Shown: positions 1 through 6,227 of the stretch, in pieces
How the letters are laid out: each line of letters begins with the position of its first letter
Position numbering within the stretch: the stretch's first letter is position 1
Source: JBOGEN01 sp050743265
Lineage (GTDB): Bacteria > Actinomycetota > Actinomycetes > JBOGEN01
DNA: 14,750 nt
Direction: 5' to 3'
Assembly (NCBI GenBank): GCA_050743265.1
Contig: JBOGEN010000024.1
Location: 1-14,750, forward strand
Made by a program: the position numbers and the translations under genes
The notes under the pieces: model-generated
Told to the model about the DNA's origin: nothing
The model's input: the letters and a program-made list of their open reading frames with translations, nothing else
The model's database searches: none

Positions 1-127
1 TTCCTCAACGCGTACCCCCAGCCGCAGCACCCCACCCGGGCGCTGCCGGGGTGGGACGACTGGCACGCCGGGGCGGGCGCGGGGCCGTACGACGGGTACC
101 GCTACACGATGGTGGAGAACGGCCGGC
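1..127 (+). repeat. Terminal inverted repeat, left copy
   Basis: Bases 1-127 are identical to the reverse complement of 14624-14750. The match stops abruptly at base 128 (A here, G in the other copy), after which the two genes differ at many positions. The repeat is coding, in the same frame of both sulfatase genes, and reaches the window edge, so its true length is unknown. The length of exactly 127 equals the largest k-mer used by some short-read assemblers. Confidence 0.97.
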
Positions 128-1086
128 AGGTCCGGTACGGGGACCGGCCGCGCGACTACGAGGTGGACGTCCTGAGCCGCAAGGCCTCCGCGTTCGTCTC
201 CTCCCAGGAGGGCAGGAAACGGCCGTTCTTCCTCTACCTCGCCCCGTACGCGCCGCACGCGCCGGCGAACCCGGCAGAGCGCCACCGTGACGCGTTCCCT
301 GGGGCAACCGTGCCGCGGACGAGCAACTTCAACCCGGAGGACGTGAGCGGCCTGCCGGTCTGGGAGCGGCTTCTCGCCCGCATGGGCCCCCGGGACGTCC
401 GCAAGGTCGACAAGCAGCACCGCAACCGCCTGCGTTCGATGCTGGGCGTGCAGGACATGGTGGAGCGCCTCGTCCGTACGCTCCGCCGGAGCGGCCAGCT
501 CGACAACACGTACCTCGTGTTCGCGTCCGACAACGGGTTCCACCTCGGCCAGCACCGGCTCGGGTCGGGCAAGCGCACCGCGTACGAGGAGGACATCCGG
601 GTGCCGCTCGTCGTCCGGGGGCCGGGGGTCCCCGCAGGACGCTCGGTGCGCGCGATGGCGAGCACGCTCGACCTCGCGCCCACCATTGCCGACCTGGCCG
701 GCGGCAGGACCCCCGCGTTCGTGGACGGCAGGTCGCTGGTCCCGATGCTGCACGGGGGGCGTACGCCGGCCTCGTGGCGCAGGTCGCTGCTCGTCGAGCG
801 GTCCAACGAGTTCGAGCAGGGCGTGTTCGACCCGGACCGCGAGCACGAGTCGACCTTCACCCGCGTGCCGATGCCGAGCTACACCGCGCTGCGGACCACC
901 CGGTACACCTACGTCGAGTACCACGGCGGCGCGGTGGAGCTGTACGACACCCGGCGTGACCCGCAGCAGCTGCACAACATCGCCCGAACCGTCGGGCCTG
1001 CGCTCGTGCACAGGCTGCACACGACCCTGCGCGGCCTCGCACGGTGCTCGGGCAAGTCCTGCCGTTCGGCGGACCGGAGGCGCTAG
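1..1086 (+). CDS. Sulfatase A, 3' part (N-acetylglucosamine-6-sulfatase/SULF-like family)
   Basis: This is the C-terminal 361 residues of a sulfatase; the reading frame is open from the first base, so the start lies off the left edge. The family hydrolyses sulfate esters with a formylglycine made from Cys in a CxPSR motif, which would be in the missing half. Visible here are the metal-site segment SDNGFHLGQH (Asp at nt 529-531) followed by a GK and YEEDIRVPL, an APHAP motif, and a family-typical TYVEY...LYD...DPQQLHN tail. The order and spacing resemble animal glucosamine-6-sulfatase and many actinobacterial secreted sulfatases. A CxGxSC pair near the C-terminus suggests a disulfide and therefore export. 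It is a paralogue of the sulfatase at the right end, about 60% identical by eye, except that the first 127 bases are identical. It converges on the aldo/keto reductase with 15 bp between stops. The natural substrate cannot be told. Confidence 0.93.
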   Translation, partial: FLNAYPQPQHPTRALPGWDDWHAGAGAGPYDGYRYTMVENGRQVRYGDRPRDYEVDVLSRKASAFVSSQEGRKRPFFLYLAPYAPHAPANPAERHRDAFPGATVPRTSNFNPEDVSGLPVWERLLARMGPRDVRKVDKQHRNRLRSMLGVQDMVERLVRTLRRSGQLDNTYLVFASDNGFHLGQHRLGSGKRTAYEEDIRVPLVVRGPGVPAGRSVRAMASTLDLAPTIADLAGGRTPAFVDGRSLVPMLHGGRTPASWRRSLLVERSNEFEQGVFDPDREHESTFTRVPMPSYTALRTTRYTYVEYHGGAVELYDTRRDPQQLHNIARTVGPALVHRLHTTLRGLARCSGKSCRSADRRR

Positions 1087-1101
1087 TTCGGGCCGCGGGG
1101 C

Positions 1102-2079
1102 TCAGCTGTAGCCCACCACCGGGTTCGCCGTGTACGGCTCCTCGAGGTGCGCGACCTCGTCGTCCTCGAGGCCGAGGGACACCGCCGCGACGGCGTCCTC
1201 GAGGTGCTGCATCTTCGTCACCCCCACGATCGGCGCGGTGACCACCGGCTTGGACAGCAGCCACGCGAGCGCGACCTGCGCCCGGGGGACGCCGCGCTTG
1301 TCCGCGATCTCGCCCACCCGGTCGACGATCGTGCGGGTCGCGTCCTCCGCGCCGTAGAGGGACTTGGCGAACTGGTCCTGCACCGAGCGCTCGGTGCTCT
1401 CGTCCCACGGGCGGGCGAGACGGCCGCGCGCCAGCGGCGACCAGGGCAGCACACCGATGCCCTGGTCCGCGCACAGCGGCAGCATCTCCCGCTCCTCCTC
1501 GCGGTGGAGCAGGTTGTAGTGGTCCTGCATCGACACGAAGTGCGTCCAGCCCCGCAGCTCGGAGGTGTAGAGGGCCTTGGAGAACTGCCACGCCCACATC
1601 GAGGACGCGCCGACGTAGCGGGCCTTGCCGGCCTTGACGACGTCGTGCAGCGCCTCGAGCGTCTCCTCGACCGGCGTGTGCGGGTCCCAGCGGTGGATCT
1701 GGTACAGGTCTACGTAGTCGGTGCCCAGGCGCGAGAGGCTGCGGTCGATCTCGCCGAGGATGGCCTTGCGGGAGAGGCCCGCGCCGTTCGGTCCGTCGTG
1801 CATGCGCCCGTTCACCTTGGTCGCGAGCACGACCTCGTCGCGCCGCGCCAGGTCCTTGAGCGCGCGGCCGGTGATCTCCTCGCTGGAGCCGGCCGAGTAC
1901 ACGTTGGCCGTGTCGAAGAACGTAATGCCCAGCTCGAGCGCCCGCTCGAAGAACGGCCGGCTGGCCTTCTCGTCCATTGACCAGGGGTGCCCGCCGCGGT
2001 CGGGCTCCCCGAAGCTCATGGTCCCGAGGCAGATCCGTGAGACCTCGAGCCCGGTTGCGCCCAGTCGTACCTGGTCCAT
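1102..2079 (-). CDS. yajO: YajO-like aldo/keto reductase
   Basis: This is a 325-residue NADPH-dependent aldo/keto reductase with a TIM-barrel fold, expected in the cytosol, reducing aldehydes or sugar-like carbonyls. The catalytic tetrad is present: D56 and Y61 in FFDTANVYS, K88 in ATKV and H129 in YQIHRW. Several segments match my memory of E. coli YajO closely: GEPDRGxHxW near residue 25, the SSM and QF motif near 160, SMQDHYNL followed by REEEREMLPLC, WSPLARGRLxRPW, and a C-terminal NPVVGY. YajO has been linked to 1-deoxyxylulose-5-phosphate synthesis and general carbonyl reduction; the substrate here is not evident. The ATG start has a GGAG eight bases upstream. The gene is divergent from lysR, so that regulator might affect it, but no copy of the shared palindrome lies next to its start. 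Length is normal for the family. Confidence 0.93.
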   Translation of the reverse strand: MDQVRLGATGLEVSRICLGTMSFGEPDRGGHPWSMDEKASRPFFERALELGITFFDTANVYSAGSSEEITGRALKDLARRDEVVLATKVNGRMHDGPNGAGLSRKAILGEIDRSLSRLGTDYVDLYQIHRWDPHTPVEETLEALHDVVKAGKARYVGASSMWAWQFSKALYTSELRGWTHFVSMQDHYNLLHREEEREMLPLCADQGIGVLPWSPLARGRLARPWDESTERSVQDQFAKSLYGAEDATRTIVDRVGEIADKRGVPRAQVALAWLLSKPVVTAPIVGVTKMQHLEDAVAAVSLGLEDDEVAHLEEPYTANPVVGYS

Positions 2080-2111
2080 GACGTCCGCTCCGTGGGTCGT
2101 GTGACTGGTCA

Positions 2112-2126
2112 GTGTGTGTGTGTGTG
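2112..2126. repeat. (GT)7 dinucleotide tract
   Basis: Seven GT units plus a final G lie 33 bases upstream of the reductase ATG. Dinucleotide tracts are uncommon in GC-rich actinobacterial DNA and can change length by slippage. Here such a change would alter promoter spacing rather than a reading frame. No function is shown. Confidence 0.7.
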
Positions 2127-2306
2127 GTCTGTGGGTGCTCTGTGTTCCGTGGGTGGTCGTCTCCCTGGTGGCCTACCCACCCGTCCGACGCCGACGCCCT
2201 CTCGTGCCGGACGACTCCGCGCGACGCAACACGCGCACGAACTTCTCACGCACCAGCGTGCCCGGCGTGGCGACTCGGGGCCAGGACCCGGTTCCCCCAC
2301 CATTAG

Positions 2307-2319
2307 TAGGCTGCGCCTA
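2307..2319. promoter_or_regulatory. Candidate LysR-type operator (T-N11-A) upstream of lysR
   Basis: TAGGC-TGC-GCCTA is a perfect 5-base inverted repeat that fits the T-N11-A consensus of LysR-type regulators. It ends 21 bases before the lysR GTG. Its first six bases, TAGGCT, also fit the actinobacterial -10 form TANNNT, so protein bound here would cover the promoter, which fits negative autoregulation. The wider sequence TAGGC-N4-CCTATCA recurs with identical spacing before the dehydrogenase gene. Confidence 0.6.
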
Positions 2320-2340
2320 TCATTGGCGCGGAGGTGGGAC

Positions 2341-3279
2341 GTGGACGCCCGACAGCTGGCGTACTTCCTGGCCATCGTCCAGCACCAGCATTTCGGCCGT
2401 GCGGCAGAGCAGCTCCATATCGCGCAGCCGTCGCTCTCCCAGGCGATGAGGGCGCTCGAGCGTGAGCTCGGCGTGCCTCTGTTTCATCGCGTTGGTCGCG
2501 GCATCGTGCTGAGTGACGCGGGTGCGCAGCTGGTTGAGCCGGCACGTCAGGTGCTTCGCGACCTGGACTCGGCCAAGGCTGCCGTGCAGTCCGTGGGCAG
2601 CTTGCAGAGAGGGCGGGTTGAGCTGGTGTCCATGCCCAGCCCCGGTATGGAGCCCTTGTCCACCATCATGTGTGACTTCACCGGCAGGCATCCGGCCATG
2701 TCGGTCACCGTCGACGCAGCGTTCACACCCGACGAGGTCGTTCACGCGGTCAAGAGTGGTCAGGCCGAGCTGGGACTCCTCGGCGCGGCCTCGGCGCCCC
2801 TGACCGGCGGGCTGAAGACCCTCCCCATCGAGGACCAGCCGCTGGTCCTCATCTCGCCTCCTGAGGAAGACGAGGACTCACCTGGACGGCTCAAGCGGCG
2901 CAGCCAAGCTCAGACGGACCTGACGCCCAGCGCCACCATCAACCGTCGGGAACTCGGCTCCATGCGGCTCGTCGTGAGCAAGCCGGGGAGCCTAATGCGG
3001 CAGCTCGTCGACGACGTCCTCACCAGCGGCGTGGACGCCCAGATCGTGGTCGAGGTCGAGCACCGCACAACGATCTTGCCGATGGTCCTCGCGGGTGTGG
3101 GGCACGCTGTCGTGCCGTCGTCCTGGACCCGGCTCGCCACACGGGCGGGTGCCCGCGTTCGCCACATCGAACCTACATCGCCGCTACGAATCGCCCTGGT
3201 GACCCGTACGACGACGTTGACCCCTGCCGCGCGAGCGTTCCTTGCGTGTGTGGACGACTACGTCGTACGGATGCCGTAG
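2341..3279 (+). CDS. LysR-type transcriptional regulator
   Basis: This 312-residue DNA-binding regulator has an N-terminal winged helix-turn-helix at residues 1-60 (ARQLAYFLAIV, FGRAAEQLHIAQPSLSQAMRALERELG, LFHRVGRGIVLSDAG) and a periplasmic-binding-type effector domain from about 90 to 300. I chose the GTG at 2341 because GGAGG sits six bases upstream and the protein then begins exactly where LysR proteins do; the frame is open from 2092 but the extra residues look unlike protein. The gene precedes the dehydrogenase and transporter on the same strand, so it probably responds to tartrate, malate or a related acid. Matching palindromes lie before both lysR and the dehydrogenase. An acidic-then-basic insertion at about residues 173-203 lengthens a loop in the effector domain compared with typical members. 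Confidence 0.93.
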   Translation: MDARQLAYFLAIVQHQHFGRAAEQLHIAQPSLSQAMRALERELGVPLFHRVGRGIVLSDAGAQLVEPARQVLRDLDSAKAAVQSVGSLQRGRVELVSMPSPGMEPLSTIMCDFTGRHPAMSVTVDAAFTPDEVVHAVKSGQAELGLLGAASAPLTGGLKTLPIEDQPLVLISPPEEDEDSPGRLKRRSQAQTDLTPSATINRRELGSMRLVVSKPGSLMRQLVDDVLTSGVDAQIVVEVEHRTTILPMVLAGVGHAVVPSSWTRLATRAGARVRHIEPTSPLRIALVTRTTTLTPAARAFLACVDDYVVRMP

Positions 3280-3300
3280 CTCTCCCCTTGGGCCAACCCG

Positions 3301-3321
3301 GTGATAGGCACTCCCTATCAC
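3301..3321. promoter_or_regulatory. Candidate LysR operator upstream of the dehydrogenase
   Basis: GTGATAGG-N5-CCTATCAC is a perfect 8-base inverted repeat containing a T-N11-A core at 3305-3317. It shares TAGGC-N4-CCTATCA with the site before lysR, so one protein probably binds both. The centre is about 103 bases before the GTG of the dehydrogenase. A TTGGAC at 3340-3345 could be a -35 element. A start near 3375 would put the palindrome near -65, the usual position of a LysR recognition site. The promoter itself is only a guess. Confidence 0.65.
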
Positions 3322-3413
3322 GAGCATCGTCAATGCGTCTTGGACGCTGCCTGCGGTGACACGGTTCACTCGTTCTCCCTGAGCCTGTGCCCCGACCCGT
3401 CGGAGAGCTACCC

Positions 3414-4496
3414 GTGACCGCTGAGAAGACCTTTCGCATCGCAGCCGTTCCCGGCGACGGGGTCGGCAGCGAGGTGCTCGAGTCCGGACGTGCCGTTATT
3501 GACGCACTCGCCAGCCAGTCGGAAGGCCGCATCGGTTTCCAGTGGCACGACTTCCCGTGGGGCTCGGCCTACTACGCCGAGCACGGGACGATGATGGTCG
3601 ACGACGGTCTCGCGCAGCTCGAGGGCTTCGACGCGATCTACTTCGGCGCGGTCGGGTGGCCCACCGTTCCGGACCACGTCAGCCTCTGGGGCCTCCGCCT
3701 TCGGATCTGCCAGGCCTTCGACCAGTGGGCCAACGTGCGCCCTGTGGAGTTCTGGCCGGGCGTCCAGAGCCCGCTGCGCCGCGCGGACGACCACGACCTC
3801 GACTGGGTCGTCGTCCGCGAGAACACCGAAGGGGAGTACGCGGGCCTCGGCGGCCGCAACTTCTCCGCGCGTACGGGCGGCGAGGTGGCCGTGCAGTCCT
3901 CGCTCTTCACCGAGGCCGGCTGTGAGCGCATCATGCGCTTCTCCTTCGACCTGGCGGGGCAGCGCGCACGCAAGAAGGTCTCCAGCGTCACGAAGAGCAA
4001 CGCGCAGCAGTACGGCATGGTCATGTGGGACGAGGTCTTCCGGAGGGTGGCCGCGGACTACCCCGACGTGGAGACCGAAAGCGTCCTCGTGGACGCGATG
4101 GCGGCCAAGTTCGTCCTGGCGCCCGAGGACCTGTCGGTGGTCGTCGCCTCCAACCTGAACGCGGACATCCTCTCGGACCTGGGCAGCGCGATCGCGGGAA
4201 GCCTCGGCCTCGCGGCGAGCGCCAACCTCAACCCCGAGCGGCGCTACCCCTCGATGTTCGAGCCTGTGCACGGGTCCGCGCCCGACATCGCGGGGCAGGG
4301 CCTGTGCAACCCCGTCGGCGCCATCGGCAGCGCTGCCCTCATGCTCGAGCACTTCGGCCTCGACGGCGAGGCAAAGGCCGTCCGCCGCGCGATCGAGGCC
4401 ACCACCGGCAGCGGCATCCGCACGCGGGACGTCGGGGGAACCGCGAGCACGGGCGAAGTCACGGAGGCGATCATCGAGCACCTGCTCAACGGTTGA
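3414..4496 (+). CDS. Tartrate dehydrogenase/decarboxylase (D-malate dehydrogenase family)
   Basis: This 360-residue NAD-dependent beta-decarboxylating dehydrogenase belongs to the isopropylmalate/isocitrate family and most resembles the TtuC/DmlA branch, which oxidises tartrate or D-malate. Evidence: an N-terminal AVPGDGVGSEV; YFGAVGWPTVPDHVSLWGL at about 76-94, a hallmark of this branch; Arg residues at 95, 97 and 109 for the carboxylates; RENTEGEYAG with Y142; KSNAQ with K194; D227; and SNLNADILSD with D251 and D255 for the metal; then FEPVHGSAPDIAG. All the expected catalytic residues are present. I prefer the GTG at 3414, with GGAG eight bases upstream, over the in-frame GTG at 3387, which has no good ribosome site. 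A transporter gene follows after 51 bases, so the two probably form an operon under the upstream LysR regulator. Tartrate and D-malate cannot be told apart from sequence. Confidence 0.92.
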   Translation: MTAEKTFRIAAVPGDGVGSEVLESGRAVIDALASQSEGRIGFQWHDFPWGSAYYAEHGTMMVDDGLAQLEGFDAIYFGAVGWPTVPDHVSLWGLRLRICQAFDQWANVRPVEFWPGVQSPLRRADDHDLDWVVVRENTEGEYAGLGGRNFSARTGGEVAVQSSLFTEAGCERIMRFSFDLAGQRARKKVSSVTKSNAQQYGMVMWDEVFRRVAADYPDVETESVLVDAMAAKFVLAPEDLSVVVASNLNADILSDLGSAIAGSLGLAASANLNPERRYPSMFEPVHGSAPDIAGQGLCNPVGAIGSAALMLEHFGLDGEAKAVRRAIEATTGSGIRTRDVGGTASTGEVTEAIIEHLLNG

Positions 4497-4547
4497 TCGC
4501 TTCCTCTACGGGGGACCAGTGGGGGGCCAGACGACGACGGAGGGACC

Positions 4548-6194
4548 ATGGCCACCACCACGACCGGAGACCAGCCGAGGCCGCCGAGCAGCGGAGCGCA
4601 CGAGCGCGTCGACGTCGAGAAGGCCCTGCTAGGCGGCTCGACGTACCGCGGCATCGCGGAGCAGACGCTCTCGCCCGCCGAGGAGCGTTTCGAGAAGGGC
4701 AGGCGCACGGCCGGCTTCGTGCTCGCACCGCTGGCCACGGTCGTCGTGTTCCTGCTGCCGCTGGACCTGCCAGAGGTCCAGCACCAGGTCGCGGCCGTGC
4801 TCGCGGGGGTGATCGTCGCCTGGGTGACCGAGCCCATCCCGATCCCGGTGTCGGGGCTCATCGGTGCCTCGCTGCTGGTGCTGCTGGGCGTGGGCGGGGA
4901 CGAGGGCGCCGATGGTGTGCTCGCGCCGTTCGGCTCCGGCACCGTCTTCGTGTTCATCGGCGCGTTCATCCTCGCCCAGTCGATGCTCAGGCACGGACTG
5001 GCGCGACGGTTCGCGTTCCGGATCCTGTCCATTCCCGGTGTCGCGAAGAGCTCGTACCGCGTCGTCATCGCGTTCGGGCTCATCACATGCCTGATCTCGG
5101 CGTGGATCTCCAACACCGCGACCGTCGCGATGCTCATGCCGACCGCGATGGGCATCCTCGGGGTCATCGGCAACGCCGTGCAGGACAAGCACGAGGCCGA
5201 CGGCACCATGCACCGCTTCGACCCGACCCGGATGCGCGTCGGCTTCGCGATGATGCTGATGCTCGCGTACGGCGCGAGCGTGGGGGGTCTGCTGACCCCG
5301 GTGGGGAGCCCGCCGAACCTGATCGGCCGCGAGCTCATCGAGCAGGCGACCGACCAGGCGATCCCGTTCGGGACGTGGATGGCCATGGCGTTCCCCATCT
5401 GCGCGCTGATGTTCGTGGGGCTCGTGCTTGTCCTGCTGCTCGTCAACCGGCCGGAGGTGCGCCACCTGACCGGCGTCGAGGAGTACGTCCACCGGGAGCG
5501 TGAGCGGCTCGGCCCGATGAGCCGCGCCGAGAAGAACACGCTGGTCGCGTTCGCCATCACCGTCACGCTGTGGGTCTTTCCCGCGGTCGTGGCGCTCGTC
5601 GCGGGCGCCGACTCCACCGCGTACGAGACCGTGTCCAACAACCTGGACGAGGGCGTCGCGGCGATTCTCGGTGCCTCGCTGCTGTTCATCCTCCCCACGG
5701 ACTGGAAGGCCCGCGAGTTCACGCTGCGCTGGGCCGACGCGGCCCGGATCGACTGGGGCACGATCGTGCTGTTCGGCTGCGGCATCGTGTTCGGGACCCT
5801 GCTGGAGGAGACCGGCCTGGCCAAGAGCATCGGCGAGGGCGCGTTCAACGCCCTCGGTATCAGCAGCGCCCTTGCCATCACGGTCTTCGGCGTCCTGCTC
5901 GCGATCAGCGTGTCGGAGACGACCTCGAACACCGCCTCCGCGGCGGTGGTGGTGCCGATCATCATCCCGCTCGCCGCGGCCGCCGGGGTCGACCCGTTGA
6001 CGCCGGCGCTCGCTGCAACGTTCGCCGCGTCGTTCGGCTTCATGCTGCCGGTGTCGACACCTCAGAACGCGATCGTGTACGGCTCCGGCACCGTGCCCAT
6101 CACGAGCATGATCCGCTCTGGCTTCTCCTTCGACATCATCGGCGCACTGCTGATCATCATCATGCTGCCCGTCCTGGCCACGGTCCTGCTGTAA
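4548..6194 (+). CDS. DASS/SLC13-family dicarboxylate transporter
   Basis: This 548-residue inner-membrane carrier belongs to the divalent anion:sodium symporter family, which moves succinate, malate, tartrate and similar acids. Two inverted halves each carry the SNT signature that forms the substrate and sodium sites: AWISNTATVAMLMP (S188-T190) and ETTSNTASAAVVVP (S460-T462). Each half also has its paired hairpin motif: LLTPVGSPPNLIG near 248-260 and PVSTPQNAIVYGSGT near 501-515. About a dozen hydrophobic segments run from residue 57 to the end. The first 55 residues are a hydrophilic cytosolic extension, longer than in many members. The ATG follows GGAGGG by three bases. It lies just downstream of the dehydrogenase, so it probably supplies that enzyme's substrate. 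It converges with the phosphatase gene with 33 bases between stops and no clear terminator hairpin. Confidence 0.92.
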   Translation: MATTTTGDQPRPPSSGAHERVDVEKALLGGSTYRGIAEQTLSPAEERFEKGRRTAGFVLAPLATVVVFLLPLDLPEVQHQVAAVLAGVIVAWVTEPIPIPVSGLIGASLLVLLGVGGDEGADGVLAPFGSGTVFVFIGAFILAQSMLRHGLARRFAFRILSIPGVAKSSYRVVIAFGLITCLISAWISNTATVAMLMPTAMGILGVIGNAVQDKHEADGTMHRFDPTRMRVGFAMMLMLAYGASVGGLLTPVGSPPNLIGRELIEQATDQAIPFGTWMAMAFPICALMFVGLVLVLLLVNRPEVRHLTGVEEYVHRERERLGPMSRAEKNTLVAFAITVTLWVFPAVVALVAGADSTAYETVSNNLDEGVAAILGASLLFILPTDWKAREFTLRWADAARIDWGTIVLFGCGIVFGTLLEETGLAKSIGEGAFNALGISSALAITVFGVLLAISVSETTSNTASAAVVVPIIIPLAAAAGVDPLTPALAATFAASFGFMLPVSTPQNAIVYGSGTVPITSMIRSGFSFDIIGALLIIIMLPVLATVLL

Positions 6195-6227
6195 GTCGAC
6201 ATCCACGCAACACGCGACGCCCGCTCC

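Larger units (their letters stand above)
2080..2340. promoter_or_regulatory. Divergent intergenic region between aldo/keto reductase and lysR
   Basis: This 261-base gap separates two divergent genes and must hold both promoters. From left to right it shows a 10-base palindrome TGACTGGTCA (2102-2111) about 23 bases before the reductase start, a run of seven GT units (2112-2126), a stretch with no motif I recognise, and the lysR operator and ribosome binding site at its right end. An open frame runs through it upstream of lysR from 2092, but the translated residues do not resemble any LysR N-terminus, so I treat it as noncoding. Confidence 0.6.

Noticed and set aside
2092..2340. An 83-residue N-terminal extension of the LysR protein
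   Set aside because: The extra residues resemble translated noncoding DNA, include the GT tract, and skip the strong GGAGG-GTG start at 2341.
4025..6043. Long open frames over the dehydrogenase and transporter (492 codons on +, 599 codons on -)
   Set aside because: Both run out of frame with genes that carry full family motifs; their translations are low-complexity and lack recognisable domains.
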